Assembly: GCA_030831045.1 (NCBI GenBank) | Contig: JAURMB010000076.1 | Span: 1 to 10,430 of the forward strand | Direction of reading: 5' to 3' | DNA: 10,430 nucleotides | Source of the DNA: Schleiferiaceae bacterium | Lineage (GTDB): Bacteria; Bacteroidota; Bacteroidia; Flavobacteriales; Schleiferiaceae | In this document: piece after piece, positions 1 to 7,785 of the stretch | Numbering within the stretch: the stretch's first letter is position 1 | Layout: each line of letters begins with the position of its first letter | Notes under the pieces: model-generated | What the model was told of the DNA's origin: nothing | Database searches by the model: none | Seen by the model: the letters and a program-made list of their open reading frames with translations, nothing else | Translations under genes and position numbers: made by a program

Positions 1-50
1 AGGGCAAAACCAATCAGCTGATTGCGATCCAAAAACGGACGTTGTTCCAT
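1..50 (-). CDS. yidC: YidC membrane protein insertase, N-terminal fragment (partial)
   Basis: Read on the minus strand from the ATG at 50-48, the window edge encodes MEQRPFLDRNQLIGFA and is then cut off. The DRNQLIGFA stretch resembles the start of the first membrane helix of Bacteroidota YidC, the inner-membrane insertase that works with or without the Sec translocon. Only three bases separate this ATG from the pyrG stop codon, so the two are almost certainly co-transcribed. The pyrG-yidC order is familiar from this phylum, and that supports the call. Only 16 complete codons are visible, so the identification rests on a short motif plus neighbourhood. The catalytic groove and the large periplasmic domain lie outside the window. 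Confidence 0.75.
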   Translation of the reverse strand, partial: MEQRPFLDRNQLIGFA

Positions 51-53
51 GAT

Positions 54-1697
<1,644 letters not shown>

Positions 1698-4043
1698 TTA
1701 GAAGGCGTAGCTCAGCAAGAGCGTAGGCATAATTGGCAGCTGGTTGACCTTTTGTGCCTTAGGGGTGTCGTAGTAGAAAATATTGCGGCGGTTGTACACG
1801 TTGGTTACCGCAAACGATGCCTCCAAATGCTGCTTTTCGCCGAGGTCCCAGGCCTTTTTGGCCGTCACGTCGAGGCGGTGGTAGTCGGGCAACCGGTGGC
1901 TGTTCAGCTCGCCGTACAAAATACCCATTTGTCCGTTTCGGGTGGGGAACGGGTAATCGATCCACGGGCTTCCGTCGGGGTTGGTAAAGGGCAGCAGTTC
2001 GTAGTAACCTTTGATCGGGGTGAAGGGAAACCCGCTACCAAAGTTCCAGCGCACGTTGAGCTCGAGGTCCTTCGGGAGCTTGCGCGCCATAACGAGGTTT
2101 ACGTTGTGGCGTCGGTCATAAAACGGGTTGTACTCCTGCAGCCCGTCAAAGCGCGTGCTCTTGCCCAGGGAGTACACGCCCCAGAAGTACCAGCTCTTGT
2201 CTTCGTAGGTAATCAAGGCATCGATGCCGCGGGCGAGTCCGCGCTCCACCATAAAATCTTTGCGAAGTCGCTCGGGCTGGTTGGCGTACTGTTCGTTGTC
2301 GTCGTAGAGCTTGTAGCGGTTGACGTTGGTAATCATGTTGAAGCGCTTGACGTAGGCCTCCAGCTCGACGTTCCACTTGGGGGCCGGGTTGAATTCGACG
2401 CCCAGCACCAGGTGGTCGGCCGTTTGCAGTCGGCCGGTAACGGGTTCGTTGCCGATGCTGCTGGGAAGGTCGATGCCACCGCCGCTCAAAAAGCCATAAA
2501 AAAGGTTGACCACGTCGCGGTCCGAATTGGCCGCGATCAGGTTTTGTGAGTAGCGTCCGCCCGAAAACTTGAAGCGCAGGTTTTCTGAGGCGTTGTACTT
2601 GGCTCCGAGGCGCGGCTCGACCCGCAAAATGCCCATGGTGGCGTAGTTGTGCAGGCGAATGCCCGGCTGAATCAGCCAACGGCCTTGCTGGCGCTTGTAG
2701 TCAAAGTAGAGGCCGAGCTCGGTGGTGTTGTCTTCGTCTTGAAGCGTGCGACCAACCGAATTGGTGTACTGGTAGTCGGTGTAGTAGCCGATAAATTCCA
2801 AGCCGTACTTGAGTTCGTCGGCCTTGCGCAGGAGGTAGGTAAAGTCGAGTCCGCCGTTAAAGCCGTTGATGGTGGAGTAGCGCGGACGGTTCTCAAGCTC
2901 GGTCGACGTGATGGTGTAGGCGCTCTGAGCGAGGTGGCCCTCCAAAATGGTGTTGGATGCGGCGGGAACTACGGTGAAGTCGGTTCCGTAGCCATAAGAA
3001 TTCCACGAAATGGACTTGTTGCCCGCGAAGCGAACGGCGTCGTTGAAGTTGAAGCCAAAGACGTTGAACTTATTGCCGCCGTTGGATTCGAGCGTGTACT
3101 TGCTGTAAATGTCACGAAACTGGAACGGGAGTCCGCCGTACTCCGTGGCGACGTAGGGGTAAAATATGGGCGCCGCCTTGTCGAGGAGCGATTGCTTGTA
3201 GGATACCAGTAAGGAGCTCGGCGCGATGCCGTCATTCTTGCGGCCGACGGGAATTTCGAGCAAGCCCTTGGCGAGGTAGGTCGAGGTGGCCACTTTTCCC
3301 GAAATGCGGTCGCGGCGGCCGGTGCGGGTGCGAATGTCCATTACCGACGAGGTGCGTCCGCCGTATTCCGCGCCAAAGCCCGCCGTGTAGACGTCGGCCG
3401 ATTGCATGATGTCGGTCTCAAAAACGGAGAAAAACCCGATGCTGTGGAACGGGTTGTAGAGGATCATACCGTCGAGCTTGACGAGGTTTTGAATCGGCGC
3501 GCCACCCCGAATGTACAGCTGACCACCTTGGTCGCCCGTGGTAATAACCCCCGGCATGACCTGAAGGGCCCGCACGAGGTCGGGCTCGCCACCGATCGAA
3601 AACGTGACGATGGACTTGGGGTTCAGCTGCACGACGGCCGTCGAAACCTTGGTTTGCTTTTCTTGCTTGCGTGCGTCAACCGTAACGTCATCGAGCTCTA
3701 CCGTCGACTCCTTGAGGCTGATGCGGTTGAAGGTGTTTTTGTCGGCCACCACCTTGACGTCTAGGGTTTGGGTGCTGTAGCCCGCGCGGGAAACGCTGAG
3801 CTTGTAGGCTCCGACGGGAATGGCGTTGATTTGGTAGAAGCCGTCGTTGTTGGTAAACGTTTCGTAGCGTTTGCCTGAGGCGTTTAGCGATACCTGTACG
3901 AGGTTAAGCGGACTTTGGTCGGACCCGTCAACCACGAGGCCGCGAAGGCCACCGGTGGTTTGAGCGGCCAACGGGGATGTGCCCGTCAGCGCCACTACGA
4001 AAACAAAAAGGGCGCTAGTAAAGGATTTTAAACAAAAGTTCAT
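1698..4043 (-). CDS. TonB-dependent outer-membrane receptor with carboxypeptidase-regulatory-like domain
   Basis: The protein is a predicted energy-coupled outer-membrane importer of 781 residues; its substrate is unknown. Residues 1-28 form a Sec signal peptide (Lys6, then a hydrophobic run, ending PLAAQ). About 30-115 is a CarboxypepD_reg-like beta-sandwich (GLRGLVVDG near the start, NNDGFYQINAIPVGAYKLSV later). ELDDVTVDA (116-124) resembles a TonB box. The plug follows, with YIRGGAPIQNLVKLDGMILYNP features at 177-198. The rest is barrel, ending in the aromatic LLLSYAF expected for outer-membrane insertion. I chose the ATG at 4043 because it starts the signal peptide; an ATG at 4058 would add five residues. 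The first 29 bases overlap the end of holA in another frame. No SusD-like partner is adjacent, so it is not an obvious SusC/SusD glycan pair. Confidence 0.94.
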   Translation of the reverse strand: MNFCLKSFTSALFVFVVALTGTSPLAAQTTGGLRGLVVDGSDQSPLNLVQVSLNASGKRYETFTNNDGFYQINAIPVGAYKLSVSRAGYSTQTLDVKVVADKNTFNRISLKESTVELDDVTVDARKQEKQTKVSTAVVQLNPKSIVTFSIGGEPDLVRALQVMPGVITTGDQGGQLYIRGGAPIQNLVKLDGMILYNPFHSIGFFSVFETDIMQSADVYTAGFGAEYGGRTSSVMDIRTRTGRRDRISGKVATSTYLAKGLLEIPVGRKNDGIAPSSLLVSYKQSLLDKAAPIFYPYVATEYGGLPFQFRDIYSKYTLESNGGNKFNVFGFNFNDAVRFAGNKSISWNSYGYGTDFTVVPAASNTILEGHLAQSAYTITSTELENRPRYSTINGFNGGLDFTYLLRKADELKYGLEFIGYYTDYQYTNSVGRTLQDEDNTTELGLYFDYKRQQGRWLIQPGIRLHNYATMGILRVEPRLGAKYNASENLRFKFSGGRYSQNLIAANSDRDVVNLFYGFLSGGGIDLPSSIGNEPVTGRLQTADHLVLGVEFNPAPKWNVELEAYVKRFNMITNVNRYKLYDDNEQYANQPERLRKDFMVERGLARGIDALITYEDKSWYFWGVYSLGKSTRFDGLQEYNPFYDRRHNVNLVMARKLPKDLELNVRWNFGSGFPFTPIKGYYELLPFTNPDGSPWIDYPFPTRNGQMGILYGELNSHRLPDYHRLDVTAKKAWDLGEKQHLEASFAVTNVYNRRNIFYYDTPKAQKVNQLPIMPTLLLSYAF

Positions 4044-5022
4044 CGAGAATGTCGGCATCACGTAAGTTGGGCGACCCCATGCCTTTAGCCTGGCGGTCGG
4101 CCTCGCGAAGATAACCCACGATGCGGGCCAAGCGCCCCCCCGAATAGTTTTGGGCCGCTCGCGCAATGTCGCGCAAGGCAAATTCCGAAACCGCAAGCTG
4201 GGCAGCAGCCGTCTTGGGGTTGGGGTGGGCGCCCAAGCTTTGGTAGACCAAGGCTTTGAAAAACGTACCGTACAGCGTGGCGATGACCAAAATCAGCGGG
4301 CTCGATCGGCTGTGCTGCATCATGCTTCGCGCAATGCGGTAGCTGCGTTCAGCATCCTGGGCCACCAGCGCGCGGAGCAGCTCGAATTGGTTGTATTCAC
4401 GGCTAGAACCCGTGTACTTTTCTACGGTGGCGGCCGTGACCTCGCCCCCGTCACCCAGGACCACGGCGTACTTGCCGAGTTCCTGATCGATGGCCGAGAG
4501 GTCGACGCCCAAACTCTCCACCAGGACTGAGGCTGCCTTTTCGCTGATTTTGAGGGACCGTTCCCGAGCGAGTTCGGCAACCACCCCCGTGATTTGGTAT
4601 TCGGGAATGCGGTCAAATTGAAAATACGTGGCCCCCGGCTTCAACGCCTTGTACAGGGCCTTGCGCTTGTCGAGGGCTTTGCCCGTCAGGCTCAGCACCA
4701 GCACCGTTTGGGGTTGCGGCTGCGCAACGTACGCGGCGAGGTCTTCGAGGTTGCGCAGGTCCTGCGCTTCGCGCACCGCCACCACGGTGCGCTCCGCCAT
4801 CATCGGAAAGCGTTTTGCCTCAGAGGCGACGGCCCGAGCTTCGGTATCGCGCCCGTACAAAACGCTTTGGTTGAAGGCCTGATCGGCCTCGGGAAGCGCG
4901 CGCTGCAGCAGGGCATCGGTCGCCGCGTGAACCCAAAACGGCTCTTCGCCCGCAAAAACATACACGGGCTCAAACGAACCCTGGTCCCAGGACCTAATGA
5001 GTTTTTGGAGCACCGACTGCAT
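4015..5022 (-). CDS. holA: DNA polymerase III delta subunit (clamp loader)
   Basis: The delta subunit is the clamp-loader part that binds and opens the beta sliding clamp during replication. The 335 residues match the usual length. The N-terminal part starts with the PVYVFAGEEPFWV segment (19-31), which corresponds to the degenerate nucleotide-fold start of the family and lacks a true Walker A lysine, as expected for delta. ERTVVAVREAQDL (77-89) and VLVLSLTGKALDKRKALYK (107-125) fit the next strands. SSREYNQFELLRAL (206-219) opens the C-terminal collar helices, and the protein ends DELLFKILY. Family sequences diverge strongly, so the call rests on this order of motifs plus length. It begins 17 bases after rlmH, and its last nine codons plus stop are shared, out of frame, with the receptor start. 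Confidence 0.93.
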   Translation of the reverse strand: MQSVLQKLIRSWDQGSFEPVYVFAGEEPFWVHAATDALLQRALPEADQAFNQSVLYGRDTEARAVASEAKRFPMMAERTVVAVREAQDLRNLEDLAAYVAQPQPQTVLVLSLTGKALDKRKALYKALKPGATYFQFDRIPEYQITGVVAELARERSLKISEKAASVLVESLGVDLSAIDQELGKYAVVLGDGGEVTAATVEKYTGSSREYNQFELLRALVAQDAERSYRIARSMMQHSRSSPLILVIATLYGTFFKALVYQSLGAHPNPKTAAAQLAVSEFALRDIARAAQNYSGGRLARIVGYLREADRQAKGMGSPNLRDADILDELLFKILY

Positions 5023-5026
5023 AGGG

Positions 5027-5034
5027 CAAACCTA
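5027..5034 (-). promoter_or_regulatory. TAnnTTTG match directly before holA
   Basis: The minus strand reads TAGGTTTG in the 17-base rlmH-holA gap, an exact -7 consensus match. Only four bases separate it from the holA ATG at 5022, so a transcript starting at the usual distance would be leaderless or nearly so. No TTG sits at a suitable -33 distance; the only nearby one (5043-5041) is far too close. It could be a weak internal promoter or chance. Confidence 0.25.
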
Positions 5035-5039
5035 CGACC

Positions 5040-5468
5040 TCAACCCTCGTGGTGGTAGGGCTCGTTGCGCAAAATGCTGTAGGCGCGGTAAAGCTGCTCG
5101 GCGAACAGCACCCGCACCAAGTCGTGCGGAAACGTCATGGCGCTCAACGCCAGCTCAAACGAGGCTCCTGCGCGAAATTCCGCATCAAAACCGTAGGCAT
5201 CGCCGACCGCAAAAATCAAGCGTTTTGGCCCAGCATTCATCCACTTTTGCAGCCGGTCCGCAAACGCAACCGAGGTTAGATGGGTTCCGCGCTCGTCGAG
5301 CAGCACGACCACATCGCCCGCTTTGACAAACGCCTTTTGGGCCGCGCGGTCGCGAACGGCTTCGACCCGAAACCGAGTGTAGTGGTTCAAGCGTTTACCA
5401 AAGTCCGCAATTCCCTCTTTGGCATAGCCCACCTGCGTGGCCCCGACGACTAAAAGAATGATCTCCAC
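5040..5468 (-). CDS. rlmH: 23S rRNA (pseudouridine-1915-N3)-methyltransferase, short form
   Basis: RlmH is a SPOUT-family enzyme that methylates pseudouridine 1915 in helix 69 of 23S rRNA on the assembled ribosome, using SAM. Recognised parts are the N-terminal strand VEIILLVVGAT (1-11), LLDERG (56-61), the SAM loop FAVGDAYGF (86-94), LSAMTFPHDLVR (108-119), EQLYRAYSI (124-132) and the terminal YHHEG. Family members commonly end in YHxE, so the C-terminus is complete. The start is GTG at 5468, which places the first strand at residue 1; the upstream ATG at 5573 would run 50 bases into nadC. At 142 residues it is about 13-15 shorter than usual. The missing part lies between VEAVRD (35-40) and VVVLLD (53-58). 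The SAM loop has Asp90 where a second Gly is normal. holA follows after 17 bases. Confidence 0.95.
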   Translation of the reverse strand: MEIILLVVGATQVGYAKEGIADFGKRLNHYTRFRVEAVRDRAAQKAFVKAGDVVVLLDERGTHLTSVAFADRLQKWMNAGPKRLIFAVGDAYGFDAEFRAGASFELALSAMTFPHDLVRVLFAEQLYRAYSILRNEPYHHEG

Positions 5469-5469
5469 C

Positions 5470-5520
5470 TGTGGCGTAAGTTTGGGTTCCGCCCCAAGCC
5501 CCCTTGGCTCGAGCCCCACA
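5470..5520. promoter_or_regulatory. Divergent rlmH/nadC control region with nested dyads
   Basis: These bases fill the 55-base gap between the divergent rlmH and nadC starts. Three short inverted repeats are visible: TGTGG (5470-5474) with CCACA (5516-5520), CCAAG (5494-5498) with CTTGG (5503-5507), and the perfect 10-base palindrome GGCTCGAGCC (5506-5515). The last two overlap and could compete as hairpins in a nadC leader or mark a protein site. The arms are short and the region is GC-rich, so chance is possible. No known operator was recognised. Confidence 0.3.
5477..5484 (+). promoter_or_regulatory. Candidate -7 promoter element for the nadC string
   Basis: TAAGTTTG matches the Bacteroidota -7 consensus TAnnTTTG exactly and lies 39 bases before the nadC ATG, giving a leader of roughly 30 bases. 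The expected -33 TTG is not seen at the right distance inside the rlmH start. It is the only consensus -7 element before the three-gene plus-strand string. Confidence 0.4.
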
Positions 5521-5523
5521 AAG

Positions 5524-6405
5524 ATGAAGCCCCTTAGCGCATACCTCGACACCGCAGACCTCGACGCCCACATTCAGCGCAGCTTGGCCGAAGATCTCGG
5601 CACAGGGCCCGACGCGGGGGACCACTCTTCGAGCGCCGCCCTCCCCGAGGGGGTGCGCGGATGCGCCGCGCTCAAAGCCAAACAATTCCTAGTGTTTGCC
5701 GGGCGCGACGTGGCCGAACGCGTGCTGCGCGCCGTCAGCCCCGAACTGAACGCTACGTGGTTCGCGGCAGACGGCGACCAACTCAACCCCGGACAGGTGG
5801 CGGCCGAGGTTGACGGCCCCTTGCGGGACCTGCTGGTCGCGGAACGCACCCTGCTTAACTACGTGCAGCGGCTTAGCGGCATCGCCACCCTCACCCAGCA
5901 GTACGTTGCGCAAGTGGCAGACCTCCCCTGCACCCTGCTCGACACGCGCAAAACCACTCCGGGTTGGCGCATGCTCGAAAAATGGGCGGTTCAGGTCGGC
6001 GGAGCACGCAACCACCGCATCGGGTTGCACGACATGGTTATGCTCAAAGACAACCACATCGACCTGGCCGGAGGCCTCACCGAGGCCGTGCACCGCACCG
6101 AAGCGTACTTGGCCGAGCGCGGACTCCACCGGGCCGTTGAAGTGGAATGCCGCAGCCTCGACGACGTGCGCGAAGCCCTGGGCTTGCCGCGCGTCGACCG
6201 AATCATGCTTGACAACTTTACGCCCGACCAGTGCCGCGAGGCCGTGGCCCTCAATGCCGGCCGCAAAGAGCTCGAGGCGAGCGGCGGAATCACCCGCGAA
6301 ACCCTGCGGTCCTATGCCGAGACCGGCGTCACCTTCATCTCGGTAGGCGCCCTCACCCACTCGGCTCCGGCGGTGGACCTTAATTTTAAGGCCCGAAGGA
6401 TTTAA
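5524..6405 (+). CDS. nadC: Nicotinate-nucleotide pyrophosphorylase (quinolinate phosphoribosyltransferase)
   Basis: NadC turns quinolinate and PRPP into nicotinate mononucleotide, CO2 and pyrophosphate, the entry to NAD in de novo synthesis. The 293 residues are a normal length. The N-terminal open-faced sandwich (about 1-115) ends in ERTLLNYVQRLSGIAT (107-122). The barrel carries LDTRKTTPGWRMLEKWAV (139-156), GGARNHRIGLHDMVMLKDNH (159-178), VECR (207-210), IMLDNF (227-232) and EASGGI (251-256), which supply the phosphoribosyl- and quinolinate-binding Arg, Lys and His residues. The ATG at 5524 gives the usual start; one 29 codons earlier at 5437 would lie inside rlmH. Neither nadA nor nadB is nearby. 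It heads a plus-strand string, with a YihY-family gene 15 bases downstream. Confidence 0.98.
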   Translation: MKPLSAYLDTADLDAHIQRSLAEDLGTGPDAGDHSSSAALPEGVRGCAALKAKQFLVFAGRDVAERVLRAVSPELNATWFAADGDQLNPGQVAAEVDGPLRDLLVAERTLLNYVQRLSGIATLTQQYVAQVADLPCTLLDTRKTTPGWRMLEKWAVQVGGARNHRIGLHDMVMLKDNHIDLAGGLTEAVHRTEAYLAERGLHRAVEVECRSLDDVREALGLPRVDRIMLDNFTPDQCREAVALNAGRKELEASGGITRETLRSYAETGVTFISVGALTHSAPAVDLNFKARRI

Positions 6406-6420
6406 CCCGAAGCCACCCCC

Positions 6421-7320
6421 GTGAACGCAGCAACCCTTTGGCGCGCAGTCCGCACCACCGCACAGAACCTGAGGCTTCCGCTCTTTGACGGCTTGAGCGC
6501 CTACGACGTCGCGGTGTTTTTTGGCAAAGGCATTTATGAAGGCTCGGTCACCAGCCGCGCCGCAAGCATCAGCTTTAGCTTCTTTTTGGCGCTTTTTCCG
6601 GGCGTCATCTTTCTGTTCACGCTCATCCCCTTCATTCCCGTCGACGGGTTTCAGTCAGAACTTTTTAAGCTGCTGCGCGACGTGCTTCCGCCCAACAGCT
6701 TTGACGCGGCCTACTCGACCATCACCGACATTTTAACCATTAAGCGCGGCGACCTCTTGAGCGTGACCGTGATCGCGGCCTTCTTCTTTGCTACCAACGG
6801 AACGCTTTCGCTCATCGGCAACTTTGGGCAGTCGATTCACCGCCTCAACGTGCGCGGATTTTGGTCGCAGTACCTCGCGGCCTTTTTGCTGACCTTGGCG
6901 CTCTCGGTGCTCCTGATTACGGGCATCACCGCCCTGACTCTGAGCGAAGTGTACCTCAGCGAGTGGATTGGTGGAGAACTGGGGATTTGGTTGGCTGCAC
7001 TGAGCCGTTGGGTAGTGCTTCTTGGGCTGGTTTTGCTTTCGATTTCGCTGCTGTTTTACTTCGGACCGATGCGCCGCGCGCCGTGGCGGTTTGTTTCGCC
7101 CGGAGCCTTGCTCGCCACCCTGCTGGTTTGGCTCACGTCGTACCTATTTGGAATTTACGTTACGGACTTTAGCCGCTACAACCAACTGTACGGTTCCATC
7201 GGCACCCTGATGATCATTCAGCTTTGGATCTACGTCAATGCGATCGGACTCATTATTGGATTTGAACTCAACGCCTCGATGGCCGAAGCAAAAAATCACT
7301 TAAATTCACGCCAAACCTAA
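6421..7320 (+). CDS. YihY/BrkB family inner-membrane protein (UPF0761-like)
   Basis: This is a predicted polytopic inner-membrane protein of 299 residues. Its biochemical role is not established for the family: the name BrkB comes from an early serum-resistance report, and the old annotation as ribonuclease BN is wrong. Family features are SRAASISFSFFLALFPG (45-61), a Y-F-G-P segment before the fourth loop (213-216), SPGALLATLLVWL (226-238) and the end block SRYNQLYGSIGTLMIIQLW (251-269) followed by FELNA (281-285). Hydrophobic spans lie near 49-71, 112-133, 150-174, 188-214, 227-247 and 259-282, giving about six helices. The start is a GTG at 6421, 15 bases after the nadC stop; no in-frame ATG exists before the first helix. 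It probably shares the nadC transcript. Confidence 0.92.
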   Translation: MNAATLWRAVRTTAQNLRLPLFDGLSAYDVAVFFGKGIYEGSVTSRAASISFSFFLALFPGVIFLFTLIPFIPVDGFQSELFKLLRDVLPPNSFDAAYSTITDILTIKRGDLLSVTVIAAFFFATNGTLSLIGNFGQSIHRLNVRGFWSQYLAAFLLTLALSVLLITGITALTLSEVYLSEWIGGELGIWLAALSRWVVLLGLVLLSISLLFYFGPMRRAPWRFVSPGALLATLLVWLTSYLFGIYVTDFSRYNQLYGSIGTLMIIQLWIYVNAIGLIIGFELNASMAEAKNHLNSRQT

Positions 7321-7335
7321 ACGAAGAACCAAATC

Positions 7336-7785
7336 ATGCTACGCAAAATCACTTTCTTGGGCGCTGCCCTGGTACTCTCTGCCTCGGCCTGGGCCCAAAA
7401 AGCCGACGACCTTCTGGGCGTATGGTGGAACGCCGAAAAAGACGGCCAAGTTGAAATTTATAAGGTCGGAACCGAATACCGCGGCCGCATCGTCTACGTC
7501 AAAGTCAACACCAACCCCGACGGCACGAGCCCCAAAAAGGACAACCTTAACCCCGACGTGAAGCTGCGCAGCCGCGTGCTTCAGGGAACGACCATCTTAA
7601 CAGGCCTCAAGTGGGACGCCGACGACAAAGAATGGGCCGGTGGCCAGATTTACGACACGAAGTCGGGCAACTCTTACGACTGCTACGCGCGCCTGAACGA
7701 AGACGGTTCGCTGTACTTCAAGGGCTACATGCTCGGAATGCGCTTCGTCGGCCGCTCGACGACCTGGACTCGGGTCAAGAAGTAG
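7336..7785 (+). CDS. Secreted DUF2147-domain protein
   Basis: This small exported protein has 149 residues and unknown function. Residues 1-20 are a Sec signal peptide (Arg3, Lys4, hydrophobic core, ending SAWA before Gln21). The mature part shows DUF2147 hallmarks in order: DDLLGVWWNAEKDGQVEIYK (24-43), a GRIVYVK strand (50-56), KDNLNPD (68-74), WAGGQIYDTKSGNSYDC (100-116), GSLYFKGYMLG (124-134) and the closing STTWTRVKK. Known members form a small beta-barrel of lipocalin-like shape, so a ligand-binding role in the periplasm is possible but is inference. There is no lipobox cysteine after the signal peptide. It begins 15 bases after the YihY-family gene. Its last 11 bases overlap, tail to tail, the end of the glycosyltransferase gene, and a terminator hairpin follows 23 bases after the stop. 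Confidence 0.92.
   Translation: MLRKITFLGAALVLSASAWAQKADDLLGVWWNAEKDGQVEIYKVGTEYRGRIVYVKVNTNPDGTSPKKDNLNPDVKLRSRVLQGTTILTGLKWDADDKEWAGGQIYDTKSGNSYDCYARLNEDGSLYFKGYMLGMRFVGRSTTWTRVKK

Noticed and set aside
2649..3212. A 187-codon plus-strand frame inside the receptor gene
   Set aside because: It is wholly antisense to the beta-barrel coding region and has no motif of its own.
4145..4152. TAGTTTTG on the plus strand, another -7 consensus match
   Set aside because: It is antisense in the middle of holA with no gene downstream on that strand; it shows that background matches do occur.
4044..4196. A 51-residue N-terminal extension of the receptor
   Set aside because: It would place the signal peptide internally and overlap holA by 182 bases; the extension has no export features.
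5519..5526. CATCTTTG on the minus strand as an rlmH promoter element
   Set aside because: It has one mismatch, lies over the nadC start codon and lacks a -33 TTG; too weak to list as a feature.
5469..5573. An ATG-started longer RlmH
   Set aside because: The extra 35 residues precede the first conserved strand and overlap nadC; the GTG at 5468 fits the family start.
5689..6360. A 223-codon minus-strand frame opposite nadC
   Set aside because: nadC is unambiguous on the other strand; the frame has no domain and no plausible start signal.
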